The translations under genes and the position numbers were made by a program. Below are positions 1-6,931 of a stretch of 19,192 bases of DNA, piece after piece. Below the pieces are notes generated by a model that was not told where the DNA came from, did not search any database, and saw nothing but the letters and a program-made list of their open reading frames with translations. The number at the start of each line of letters is the position of its first letter. Within the stretch, counting starts at the first letter, position 1. This stretch comes from JALYUA01 sp038203955 (GTDB lineage: Bacteria; Acidobacteriota; Thermoanaerobaculia; UBA5066; Gp7-AA6), in NCBI GenBank assembly GCA_038203955.1, contig JBBRDK010000071.1, positions 1 to 19,192 of the forward strand, in the 5' to 3' direction.

Positions 1-215
1 CTCCGGTCGAGGACGAGATCGCGCTGATCGAGTCGTACGGCGCCCGCACCCTCGGCGTGGCGTTGAACACCCACGGCCTCGAGGGCGGCCGGCGCGAGGA
101 GCTTCGGGACGCCCTCGCCGCGCGGCTCCAGATTCCCGTCGTCTGCCCGCTCGAGGACGGCGTCGAATCGCTCGTCGCCGCGGTCCGGAACTTCGTCGCG
201 GAAGAGACCGCGTGA
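1..215 (+). CDS. DUF1611/DgcN-type protein, C-terminal fragment
   Basis: The window opens inside this gene; about 70 C-terminal residues are visible, read from base 3 to a TGA at 213-215. They include LGVALNTHGLEGG and a final helix-rich stretch (PVVCPLEDGVESLVAAV), which resemble the C-terminal part of DUF1611 proteins. That family includes DgcN, a D-glutamate N-acetyltransferase that works with the racemase DgcA. The assignment rests on this short tail plus context: the next gene is an enolase-superfamily epimerase whose GTG start overlaps this stop (GTGA at 212-215), so the two are translationally coupled. The N-terminal domain lies outside the window. Confidence 0.6.
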   Translation, partial: PVEDEIALIESYGARTLGVALNTHGLEGGRREELRDALAARLQIPVVCPLEDGVESLVAAVRNFVAEETA

Positions 216-1270
216 AGATCCTGGGCACGCGCACCCGCCGGGAGCGCGTCCCCCTGCGCCTGCCGTATCGGGTCGCGGGGAGGACGACGGAGGCGATCGA
301 GATGTTCCTCCTCGAGATCGAGACGGACGAGGGCGCCGGCTTCGGGGCCGCGACTCCCGAAGCGGCGATCACGGGCGAGACGGCGGACGCGTGCGCGGAG
401 GCCCTCTCGGACAGCTCCCTCGGCTGGCTTCGCGGGCAGGACGTCCTTCGCCTCGGCGCCCTCTGCGGCGAAGCGGGCCGCCGCATGCACTCGACTCCCG
501 CGGCGCTGGCGGCCGTCGACATCGCGCTTCACGACCTGTTCGCGCGGCGGCTCGGCGTCCCGCTGGCCGACGCGCTCGGACGCGTCCACGCCAGCCTCTC
601 AACCTCCGTCACGATCGGCATCCAGGCCCCGGACGAGGCCGTCGCGCTCGCGCAGGCGCTCGTCGGGCGGGGATTCCGCATCCTGAAGGTGAAGGTCGGG
701 GAAGCGATCGAAGAGGACATCGCGCTGATCCACCGCCTGCACGAGCGCTTCGGCTCGTCGGTACGGCTGCGCGCCGACGCGAACGTCGGGTACACGCCCG
801 CGGAAGCCGTCCGGTTCCTGGAAGCCGCCGGCGACGTGGTCGAATTTCTGGAACAGCCCGTGCCCCGCGAGAACGACGGGCTGAGGCGGATGCCGGAGCG
901 CTGGCGCTCCCGCATCGCCGCCGACGAGAGCCTCCTGGACGAGCGAGACGCGCTGGCGCTGGCCGCCGGCGTCCCCGCGTGCGGCATCTTCAACATCAAG
1001 CTGATGAAGAGCGGCGGGATCCGCCCCGCTCTGCGGATCGCGGCGATCGCCGACGCGGCCGGGATCGAGCTGATGTGGGGGTGCATGGACGAGAGCGTGA
1101 TCGGGATCGCGGCGGCGCTCCACGCGGCCCTCGCCTGCCCCGCAACCCGTTATCTCGATCTCGACGGCAGCTTCGATCTGGCGGAGGACCCGGGCCGCGG
1201 CGGGTTCACGGTCTCGGATGGAGAGATGACGGTGACGCCGGAGCCCGGGCTCGGGGTCCGGCTGGCATGA
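212..1270 (+). CDS. Dipeptide epimerase / DgcA-type N-acyl amino acid racemase (enolase superfamily, MLE subgroup)
   Basis: 352 aa, the usual length for L-Ala-D/L-Glu epimerases and related racemases. The N-terminal capping domain covers about residues 1-125 and the catalytic barrel the rest. The active-site set is visible: KxK at K159/K161 (ILKVKVG), metal ligands D189 (RADAN), E214 (FLEQPV) and D238 (AADES), and the second base K263 (NIKLMKSGG). This is the two-lysine 1,1-proton-transfer arrangement of the MLE subgroup. The GTG start overlaps the stop of the upstream DUF1611 gene. Known family roles are epimerising L-Ala-D-Glu in murein recycling (YcjG) or racemising N-acetyl-D-Glu (DgcA). 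The DUF1611 partner favours the second, but substrate cannot be read from sequence. Confidence 0.88.
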   Translation: MKILGTRTRRERVPLRLPYRVAGRTTEAIEMFLLEIETDEGAGFGAATPEAAITGETADACAEALSDSSLGWLRGQDVLRLGALCGEAGRRMHSTPAALAAVDIALHDLFARRLGVPLADALGRVHASLSTSVTIGIQAPDEAVALAQALVGRGFRILKVKVGEAIEEDIALIHRLHERFGSSVRLRADANVGYTPAEAVRFLEAAGDVVEFLEQPVPRENDGLRRMPERWRSRIAADESLLDERDALALAAGVPACGIFNIKLMKSGGIRPALRIAAIADAAGIELMWGCMDESVIGIAAALHAALACPATRYLDLDGSFDLAEDPGRGGFTVSDGEMTVTPEPGLGVRLA

Positions 1271-1331
1271 CGGATCGTTCCTTCGAAGGTCGCGCGCAGG
1301 GAGTCGCCGCCGGAAAAATCGGGGAGGTTTC

Positions 1332-2849
1332 ATGACCACGTCCCGCCTCGCGCCGCTGCTCGCGGCCGCCGCTCTCGCCGCCGCGTCCGCCGCCGCAGCG
1401 TCGGACTGTCTCGTCATCACCGGAGCGTCCGTCGCGGACGGCACCGGCCAGCGGCTGCGGCGCGCGAGCGTCCGCGTCTGCGGCGAGGAGATCCGGGCGG
1501 TCGGAACGTTCCGCCCGGGGCGCGAAGATCGCGTCGTCTCCGGGCGCGGCCTCGTCGTCGCGCCAGGATTCATTGACATCCACAATCACTCGACGGATGG
1601 CCTCGCCGAGGAGCCTCTCGCCGAGAGTCAGATCTCGCAGGGCATCACGACGCTGGTCGTCGGCGCGGACGGAGAGTCGCCGTGGCCGCTCTCCGACTAC
1701 TTCGACGCACGGCGGCAGTCTCCGGCATCCGTCAACGTGATGGCGCTCGTGGGTCACGCGACGGTGCGCAGCCGCGTGATGGGAGAGGACTACAAGCGGC
1801 CCGCGACGCCCGAAGAGATCGCGCGCATGGCCGGGATGGTGGACCAGGCGATGCGCGAGGGCGCGGCCGGTCTCTCCTCCGGCCTCGAGTACGAGGTGGG
1901 AAGCTGGAGCACGACGCCCGAGCTGATCGGCCTCGCGCGGGCGGCCGCGGGCCGCGGCGGTTTCTACATGACGCATACGCGCGACGAGGCGGACAAGAGC
2001 CTGGAGGCATTCACCGAGGCCATAGCGATCGCCGAGGGTGGCGGGCTCCCGCTCCAGATCTCGCACATCAAGCTCGGCACGGTGGGAGTGTGGGGAAAGA
2101 CCGCCGAAGTCTTCCGGCTCGTCGAGGCGGCCCGCTCGCGCGGCGCGGACGTCACGGCAGATTGCTATCCCTACGAGGCCTGGCACGCGAACATCGAGGT
2201 GCTCGTCCCGGACAAGAAGTACGACGACCCGCAGAGCGTTTCCCGGGCGCTCTCCGACGTCGGCGGGGCCGACCGGATCACGATCAGCCGCTGCAAGGCG
2301 CACCCGGAGTACGAGAATCGCACCCTGCAGGAGATCGCCGCCGCGGAGTCCGTCACCCCGGTCGCGCTGTTCACCCGGATCGTGAAGGACGGCGGCGCGA
2401 ATGTGGTCGGACACTCGATGCGCGAGGAGGACGTCCTCGCGTTTTACCGGCGTCCCTGGGTCATGGTGGCGAGCGACGGGGGAATCGGGTCCCGGCACCC
2501 CCGCGGAGCAGGCACCTTTCCGCGGGTCCTGGGGCGTTACGCGCGGGAGAAGCGCGTCGTGAGTCTTTCGGAGGCCATCCGCAAGATGACCTCCATGCCC
2601 GCGCGGCGGCTGAAGCTGGCCGACCGCGGGGTCCTGCGGCCCGGCGCGAAGGCGGACCTCGTCCTGTTCGACCCCGCGCGGATCGTCGACCGCTCCACCT
2701 TCGAGGCTCCGAAGGCCCTGTCCGAGGGGATCCGGCTCGTTCTCGTCAACGGCGAAGCCGTCTGGGAGGACGGAAAGGCGACCGGCCGCCGGCCCGGCCG
2801 CGTCCTCGTCTCAGCGGGGACGGCGGCCGCGGCCCCTTCTGCCCGTTGA
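1332..2849 (+). CDS. Exported D-aminoacylase-type amidohydrolase (N-acyl-D-amino-acid deacylase family)
   Basis: 505 aa with an Ala-rich signal peptide (about residues 1-23), so probably periplasmic. Family function is hydrolysis of N-acyl-D-amino acids by a metal-dependent amidohydrolase barrel. Visible ligands: H84 and H86 (DIHNHS), H215 (MTHTRDE), H245 (ISHIKLG) and D382 (ASDGG). The C-terminal region has the family's SRHPRGAGTFPR segment and the amidohydrolase tail GAKADLVLFD. Counting from the HxH pair, the cysteine metal ligand of Alcaligenes D-aminoacylase (Cys96) falls on D113 (VGADGES). The ATG follows GGGGAGG with good spacing. It lies 61 bp after the epimerase on the same strand, probably one operon. 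The broad family also contains N-acyl-D-Glu and N-acyl-D-Asp deacylases and dipeptidases, so the exact substrate is open. Confidence 0.88.
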   Translation: MTTSRLAPLLAAAALAAASAAAASDCLVITGASVADGTGQRLRRASVRVCGEEIRAVGTFRPGREDRVVSGRGLVVAPGFIDIHNHSTDGLAEEPLAESQISQGITTLVVGADGESPWPLSDYFDARRQSPASVNVMALVGHATVRSRVMGEDYKRPATPEEIARMAGMVDQAMREGAAGLSSGLEYEVGSWSTTPELIGLARAAAGRGGFYMTHTRDEADKSLEAFTEAIAIAEGGGLPLQISHIKLGTVGVWGKTAEVFRLVEAARSRGADVTADCYPYEAWHANIEVLVPDKKYDDPQSVSRALSDVGGADRITISRCKAHPEYENRTLQEIAAAESVTPVALFTRIVKDGGANVVGHSMREEDVLAFYRRPWVMVASDGGIGSRHPRGAGTFPRVLGRYAREKRVVSLSEAIRKMTSMPARRLKLADRGVLRPGAKADLVLFDPARIVDRSTFEAPKALSEGIRLVLVNGEAVWEDGKATGRRPGRVLVSAGTAAAAPSAR

Positions 2850-2860
2850 AAAAGCCCTCA

Positions 2861-2883
2861 AAACGGCCCCCTGCGGGCGGTTT
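2861..2883 (+). terminator. Hairpin after the D-aminoacylase gene
   Basis: AAACGGCCC at 2861-2869 pairs with GGGCGGTTT at 2875-2883 around a 5-nt loop, with one G-G mismatch. It begins 12 nt after the stop codon. The arms end in A and T runs but no separate T tract follows, so termination strength is uncertain. Confidence 0.4.
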
Positions 2884-2911
2884 CCGCGGGCCTCTTGCCT
2901 CGCGGATCGCG

Positions 2912-2920
2912 TGATATTCT
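2912..2920 (+). promoter_or_regulatory. Possible extended -10 element
   Basis: TGATATTCT fits an extended -10 (TGn plus TATTCT) in a locally AT-richer stretch about 78 bp before the zinc-ribbon ATG at 2998. I found no convincing -35 box. Confidence 0.25.
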
Positions 2921-2997
2921 GTGTTTCTACGATCCGTACCGGGGAGCGGGCCGCTTCTGGCCATCTCTGCCGGTCTTCGGCGAGAAAGCGGGGCACC

Positions 2998-3192
2998 ATG
3001 GTCGAATACTTTATGAGGACCTGGTTCTGCAGGCACTGCGGTCGGTCGAACACGACCCCTGTGGCTCTCGACGGACGAGTCACGTGCGAGTTCTGCAAAG
3101 ACGTCATCCGCATCCAGCCCAGCCGCGACCGCGGCGGCGAAACCGCGAGCCAGCTGTCCCGGGTCGGACCGACAAACCCGACCGGCGCCTGA
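2998..3192 (+). CDS. Small zinc-ribbon protein, function unknown
   Basis: 64 aa from the ATG at 2998. Two CxxC knuckles, CRHC (residues 10-13) and CEFC (30-33), separated by about 16 residues, make a compact four-cysteine zinc ribbon; the C-terminal third is Arg, Gly and Ser rich and probably disordered. I do not recognise a named family. An open frame continues upstream to 2911, but those 29 residues look non-coding (SSARKRGT) and no ribosome site supports them. A second ATG at 3013 is possible. It is followed by a strong hairpin at 3201-3227, so it appears to be a single-gene unit. Confidence 0.6.
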   Translation: MVEYFMRTWFCRHCGRSNTTPVALDGRVTCEFCKDVIRIQPSRDRGGETASQLSRVGPTNPTGA

Positions 3193-3200
3193 GGCGACTC

Positions 3201-3227
3201 GGCGCCCGATCCGCGGGATCGGGCGCC
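3201..3227 (+). terminator. Perfect 11-bp inverted repeat after the zinc-ribbon gene
   Basis: GGCGCCCGATC (3201-3211) and GATCGGGCGCC (3217-3227) pair perfectly around a CGCGG loop, 8 nt after the stop codon. There is no T tract, so it is either a T-less terminator or an mRNA 3' stabiliser. It could serve both strands. Confidence 0.6.
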
Positions 3228-3236
3228 TCGTCGTGG

Positions 3237-3313
3237 CTGTCAGCTGTCAGCTTTCAGTTATCAGTTATCAGTTATCAGTTATCAGTTCTCAGTTCTCAGT
3301 TCTCAGTTCTCAA
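3237..3313. repeat. 7-bp tandem array (CTGTCAG / TTATCAG / TTCTCAG)
   Basis: Eleven consecutive heptamers with no interruption: two CTGTCAG, one CTTTCAG, four TTATCAG, three TTCTCAG and one degenerate TTCTCAA. The TCAG core is constant while the other three bases drift in blocks, as expected from stepwise expansion. It lies between the convergent zinc-ribbon and pspA genes. It is much richer in A and T than its surroundings and shows no sign of coding. Confidence 0.95.
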
Positions 3314-3372
3314 GCGACGCTCGTGCGACGTGGTCCTGCCTGATCTCTTTCTTTCGATTCCCGATTTCCTTC

Positions 3373-3429
3373 CTAGTTGACCGCGGAGTACCGCGGCCGT
3401 CTCGCTCCCGTTGGTCGCTCGGCTCCCGG
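3373..3429 (-). repeat. Dispersed 3'-end element, copy A
   Basis: Read on the minus strand, 3429 to 3373 matches the elements at 10921-10982 and 12392-12453: GGGAGCCGAGCGACCAACGG, then GAGCGAGACGG, then CCGCGGTACTCCGCGG and GTCAACTAG. It begins 16 nt after the pspA stop codon, in pspA orientation. The CCGCGG-TACT-CCGCGG part can form a 6-bp hairpin. Past its CTAG end lies one GGGAATC heptamer (3350-3356 region, minus strand), recalling the array beside copy B. Confidence 0.92.
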
Positions 3430-3445
3430 CCCCGGTTCCCCCTCC

Positions 3446-4111
3446 TCAGGCCTGCAGCAGCCTCCGCGACTTGATCTCCTCTAAGAGCGCCTCGATCCGG
3501 CGTTCCTTCTCCAGGGCGTCGAATCGGTCCTCCAGCGTGTCGGCCGACAGCTCCCGGTAGGCGTCGTTCAACGCCTCCGCCCGGTCGACCTTCTCCCGCA
3601 TCCGGTCGAAGGTCGGCGAGCCGGCCCCTTCGGTCAGAGCCGCCTTCGCCTCGCTCGCCTTCAAGCCCGCGCGCGCCCGCCGGTGACGGGCGGCGAGGAG
3701 CTCGGTCTTCGAGCGCGCCTCCGCCAGCTTCTGCTCGAGCTTCCCGAGGGCCGATCTCAGACTGTCCACTTCCCCCTTCTGGTCGCCGACCTGCTGTTCG
3801 AACCCGTCGGCGAGCGCGCGATAGCTCATCGCGCGGTCGAGTGCCCCGCGGGCCAGGTCGTCGTCTCCCGCCTGCACGGCGAGCTCGGCCTTGCGCATCC
3901 AGTCCGCGTGCTTCGCATCCTGCTCCTTCGCCTTACGGCTCAGCATGTGCTCGTCGGCGATCGCGATCGCGACCGACGTCTTCACCTGCAACAGCTGGTT
4001 CTGCATGTCGAGGATCACCTGCTTCATCATCTTTTCGGGATCTTCTGCCTTGTCGATCAGGTCGTTCAAGTTCGCCCGCAAGAGGGCGGCCACCCGTTCC
4101 AGTAGCGCCAT
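3446..4111 (-). CDS. pspA: PspA/IM30-family membrane-stress protein
   Basis: 221 aa, essentially the length of E. coli PspA. It is almost entirely helical and coiled-coil: an N-terminal amphipathic segment (MALLERVAALLRANLNDLID), then the family-typical AEDPEKMMKQVILDMQNQL at about residues 22-40, then long heptad-rich helices to the C-terminus. PspA/IM30 proteins assemble as ESCRT-III-like rods and rings that bind and repair stressed inner membrane. The start has an AGGAGA ribosome site a few bases upstream. It is the last gene of a minus-strand operon, 24 nt after the flotillin gene. The gene is followed by dispersed element copy A. Confidence 0.93.
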   Translation of the reverse strand: MALLERVAALLRANLNDLIDKAEDPEKMMKQVILDMQNQLLQVKTSVAIAIADEHMLSRKAKEQDAKHADWMRKAELAVQAGDDDLARGALDRAMSYRALADGFEQQVGDQKGEVDSLRSALGKLEQKLAEARSKTELLAARHRRARAGLKASEAKAALTEGAGSPTFDRMREKVDRAEALNDAYRELSADTLEDRFDALEKERRIEALLEEIKSRRLLQA

Positions 4112-4135
4112 CGCCGTTCTCCTTTCCTCGCTTGC

Positions 4136-5566
4136 TTACTTCGCCGCGGCCGCCGGCGGCAGCCCCTTGTCCGTGATCCCCTTCACTTTCCCGAGCAGCT
4201 CCGACATCTGCATCCCCGACAGCGCTTCGAAGAGCGCAGGCACCTGCGCGGCGATCTTCGTCATGTCGCCCGTGATCTTGTGGACTCCGGCGCTGTCACC
4301 GTTGCCGGTGGACACGACCGTGATGCGATCCACTTTCGAGAGAGGCTCCGCCATCGCGCGAACGACTTCCGGCATGCTGGTCAGGAGCTTGTCGACGATG
4401 CCCGCCTGGTTCCACTCCTGGTAGGCCTCGGCCTTGACGTTCATCGCCCTGGCTTCCGCGTCCCCCTTCTTGAAGATGATCTCGGCTTCCGCTTCGCCCT
4501 GCGTCCGGATTCCGGCGGCGCGTCCCTCCGCCTCGAGGATCAGCTTCTGCCGCTCCGCCGACGCGAGCGCCTCGATGCGCCGGCGCTCGATCTCGGCGCC
4601 CTTCAACACCGTGGCGATCAGCTCCTTTTCGCGGCGCGAGATCTCGGCTTCCTGCACCTTGATCTGCTCCTGCTTCTCGATCTGCTGGACCTTGACCGCC
4701 TCGGCGATGACCTGCTGCTGCATCACGTTGGTCTGGATCTCGTAGGCCTTGTCGGCCTGCGCCTGCTGGCGTTTGACGAGCTCCTGGTAGGTCGCCTTCT
4801 TGATGTCCATGTCGCGCTGCGCTTCGGCCTGCTTGGCCATCGAGAGGGTCTGGGCGAGCACGCGCTCCTGATCGGCCTGCGCCGTCGCCACCGCGGCGGC
4901 CCGCTGCGCTTCGGCGCGCTTGATGGCGGTGTCGCGCTCCGCCTCCGCGCTCGCGACGTCCGCGTCCCGCTTGATCCGCGCGATGTCGGGGCGCCCCATG
5001 TTGGTGATGTACTCGTTCTGGTCCTTGACTTCCTTGATCGTGAACGAGATCACTTCGAGCCCCATCTTGTTCATGTCGTCCGCGCAGGTGGAGCGCATCC
5101 GGTCCGCCACCATTTCGGGCTGCTTCACGATCTCTTCGACCGTGAGCTGGCCGATGATCCCGCGCAGGTGGCCCTCCATCACCAGGCGGATCAGCCCCTC
5201 GCGCTCGGCCGGCGTTTTCGTCAGGAACTGTTCCGCGGCGGTCTCGATCGACTCCGGGTCCGACTTCACCTTGATCTGCGCGACGGCCTCGACGCTGACC
5301 GCGACGCCCTGCTTCGTGTAGAGGTCCTGCTTCGGTGCGACGTCGAAGGACATCAGCTCGAGAGACAGCTCGCGGGCGCTCTCGACCATGGGGAAGATGA
5401 TCGTACCGTGACCCTTGACGACGCGGGTGCCGCGAAACCCGTACACGATCAGGGCCTCATTGGGCCCGGTTTTTCGAAACATGCGGGCGAGAAGCGTCAT
5501 CAGGAACATGAGGCTCAGAACCATCAAGCCGACTACGACCAGGACATTTGTGGAGATGCCGAACAT
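4136..5566 (-). CDS. Flotillin-like SPFH-domain membrane protein (YqiK/FloT type)
   Basis: 476 aa. A single N-terminal membrane segment (about residues 5-27, VLVVVGLMVLSLMFLMTLLA) precedes an SPFH/PHB domain (about 30-200, with NEALIVYGFRG near its start). A long charged Ala/Glu/Gln-rich coiled-coil follows (about 200-370), then the C-terminal flotillin oligomerisation region. Family members scaffold ordered membrane microdomains. The ATG at 5566 has GGAGG five bases upstream. An in-frame opening continues to 6364, but that extension is antisense-type noise over the NfeD-like gene. An NfeD-like gene 11 nt upstream and pspA downstream match the YqiJ-YqiK and YuaF-FloT pairings known elsewhere. 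Confidence 0.93.
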   Translation of the reverse strand: MFGISTNVLVVVGLMVLSLMFLMTLLARMFRKTGPNEALIVYGFRGTRVVKGHGTIIFPMVESARELSLELMSFDVAPKQDLYTKQGVAVSVEAVAQIKVKSDPESIETAAEQFLTKTPAEREGLIRLVMEGHLRGIIGQLTVEEIVKQPEMVADRMRSTCADDMNKMGLEVISFTIKEVKDQNEYITNMGRPDIARIKRDADVASAEAERDTAIKRAEAQRAAAVATAQADQERVLAQTLSMAKQAEAQRDMDIKKATYQELVKRQQAQADKAYEIQTNVMQQQVIAEAVKVQQIEKQEQIKVQEAEISRREKELIATVLKGAEIERRRIEALASAERQKLILEAEGRAAGIRTQGEAEAEIIFKKGDAEARAMNVKAEAYQEWNQAGIVDKLLTSMPEVVRAMAEPLSKVDRITVVSTGNGDSAGVHKITGDMTKIAAQVPALFEALSGMQMSELLGKVKGITDKGLPPAAAAK

Positions 5567-5577
5567 CGTCGCCTCCT

Positions 5578-6171
5578 TCAGAGTTCTTCGAACGGACGCA
5601 CGTAAGCGATTCCCTTTTCGTACCGGGTGACGACCACCTCCGACCCCTTCGCGAGCTCGGCGGGTCCGTCCGGACGCGCGCCCGAGCAGCGCCGGGTCCG
5701 GCCCTGGGAGAACGTGATCTCGCCGGTGCCGCCGTTGCGGATGGGCACCGTCACGCGGCCGAGGACTCCGACCATTTCGAAGTCCGCCGGATCGAGCGCC
5801 GCCTCCCGCCGCGACAGCACGCGGGTCAGGAACAGGAAGACCAGCCCCGCCCCTGCCGCGCCCGCGGCCGTCGCCAGAGCGAGGACCGAGAAGGACGCGA
5901 GCCGCGAGTGACCCGTCAGCAGATATCCGACCCCGCCGAACCACGCCAGGAAGGCCATTCCGGTCGAGAAGTTGAGGGGCGATCCGGACGGCCGATGTCC
6001 ATCCGAAATGGCCGCCGGGTGTGCGTGGCCCGCGTGCCCGATCCCGTGGGCGCCGCCGTGCGGCAGGTGCACGCCGTGAAACGGCAGATGCAGGATGCCC
6101 CCCGCGAAGGAGAGCGCCGCCAGCGCGAAGCCGATCAGAAAACACCCCAGGTAGACGGTCTCCCAGCTCAT
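5578..6171 (-). CDS. NfeD/YqiJ-like membrane protein with His-rich loop and OB-fold tail
   Basis: 197 aa. Predicted layout: membrane helix 1 (about 7-27), a histidine-rich loop (9 His between residues 28 and 59), helices 2 and 3 (about 68-88 and 92-116), then a cytoplasmic C-terminal OB-fold-like domain (about 130-197: GVLGRVTVPIRNGGTGEIT through ending VTRYEKGIAYVRPFEEL). This matches the NfeD-type/YqiJ partners of flotillins. The ATG overlaps the XRE gene stop by 4 nt, so translation is probably coupled, and the flotillin gene follows 11 nt on. The His-rich loop is unusual and may bind metal; that part is inference. Confidence 0.85.
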   Translation of the reverse strand: MSWETVYLGCFLIGFALAALSFAGGILHLPFHGVHLPHGGAHGIGHAGHAHPAAISDGHRPSGSPLNFSTGMAFLAWFGGVGYLLTGHSRLASFSVLALATAAGAAGAGLVFLFLTRVLSRREAALDPADFEMVGVLGRVTVPIRNGGTGEITFSQGRTRRCSGARPDGPAELAKGSEVVVTRYEKGIAYVRPFEEL

Positions 6172-6728
6172 GACTTCCTCCGTTTACGACCGGCAGCGGA
6201 CCGGATCGCGGGCGCTTTGACGCGATGAGCCGCCGCCGAGATTCGCCGCGGCGCTTGAGCAGGCTCGGGGGCGAGGATCTCGAAGAGGCGCTCCGCCAGC
6301 TGCGGTGTCTCGACGATCCCGTGCAGCAGGAGCAGGCATTCGCGCGACTTCGGGCTTCCGGCAATCGCCAGAAGCGCTCGGCGCAGCTCGGGGTCGCGAT
6401 GAAAACGCTCCGCTCCCTGGATCAGCCAGAGGTCGAGCTTGTCCTCGAGCGCCCGCACGGCGGACGTGAGCTCCTGATGGAAACCCTCCGGATCGTCGAC
6501 GAGATAGCCGGGATGGATGTTGAAAAACTTGGCGAGCCGCATGCGGGTCGTGTTGGTCAGGTGCGGCCGCGCGCCGCTCTCGATCTGCGAGAGGTACGCC
6601 TGGCTGATCGGCGTCCCGAGCTCCGCGACGATCGAACGGGAGAGCTCCGCCTGGGTCATCTCCCGGTTCAACCCGCGGAGGGTGCCCTCGACGAATCTCA
6701 GGTAGCGCAGCTTCTCGCCGAGCTTCAT
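6168..6728 (-). CDS. XRE-family HTH transcriptional regulator
   Basis: 186 aa. The N-terminal XRE/Cro-type helix-turn-helix covers about residues 4-75, with MTQAELSRSI and the recognition-helix region ISQAYLSQIESGARPHL. The remaining 110 residues are helical and lack a recognised ligand domain; the tail is basic (GRKRRKS). It is the first gene of the NfeD-flotillin-PspA operon, and its stop overlaps the next start (ATGA, 6168-6171). Immediately upstream are palindromic AT-rich sequences overlapping a promoter, which points to autoregulation and control of the whole operon. The signal it senses is unknown; membrane stress is a reasonable guess from context. Confidence 0.9.
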   Translation of the reverse strand: MKLGEKLRYLRFVEGTLRGLNREMTQAELSRSIVAELGTPISQAYLSQIESGARPHLTNTTRMRLAKFFNIHPGYLVDDPEGFHQELTSAVRALEDKLDLWLIQGAERFHRDPELRRALLAIAGSPKSRECLLLLHGIVETPQLAERLFEILAPEPAQAPRRISAAAHRVKAPAIRSAAGRKRRKS

Positions 6729-6771
6729 AGCAGATCGCTATATTGATATCGCAATATGCTATTGCTGTCAA
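6729..6771 (-). promoter_or_regulatory. Promoter and operator of the XRE-NfeD-flotillin-pspA operon
   Basis: On the minus strand there is a consensus -35 TTGACA (6771-6766), a 17-nt spacer, and a -10-like TATCAA (6748-6743). Two inverted repeats overlap it: GCAATA-TGC-TATTGC (6751-6765) in the spacer and ATATTG-N6-CAATAT (6740-6757) over the -10. A 10-bp direct repeat, ATCGC(T/A)ATAT, starts at 6734 and 6748. The stretch is strikingly AT-rich in a GC-rich window. The expected start of transcription is near 6736, which leaves a leader of only about 8 nt before the ATG. Confidence 0.7.
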
Positions 6772-6931
6772 GCAGGGGATACGCAATGTCCGGCGAACGA
6801 CGGGTGGCGAGCGTAAGTTCCACAGGGACATGACTTGGGTCATTCACCCCGCGCCCGCGCCCGCGCCCGGCGCCCAAGGGCCCAGGCGGCCAGCAACCCT
6901 GTAACCCGCCCGGGCGCGAAGCGCCTCTAAT

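Noticed and set aside
1206..2498. Long minus-strand open frame (430 aa) opposite the D-aminoacylase gene
   Set aside because: Arg/Asp/Gly/His-rich composition typical of antisense frames in GC-rich genes; no domain, and the plus-strand gene is unambiguous.
3237..3313. CRISPR-like array
   Set aside because: Units are 7 bp with no spacers and no cas genes; the same applies to 8892-8954 and 10987-11049.
5567..6364. In-frame upstream extension of the flotillin gene to 742 aa
   Set aside because: The added residues overlap the NfeD-like gene in another frame and have no domain; ATG 5566 has a GGAGG site and begins with the membrane segment.
6851..6875. GCGCCC hexamer repeats as a regulatory element
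   Set aside because: Only three exact units in GC-rich DNA; expected by chance and slippage, with no positional meaning seen.
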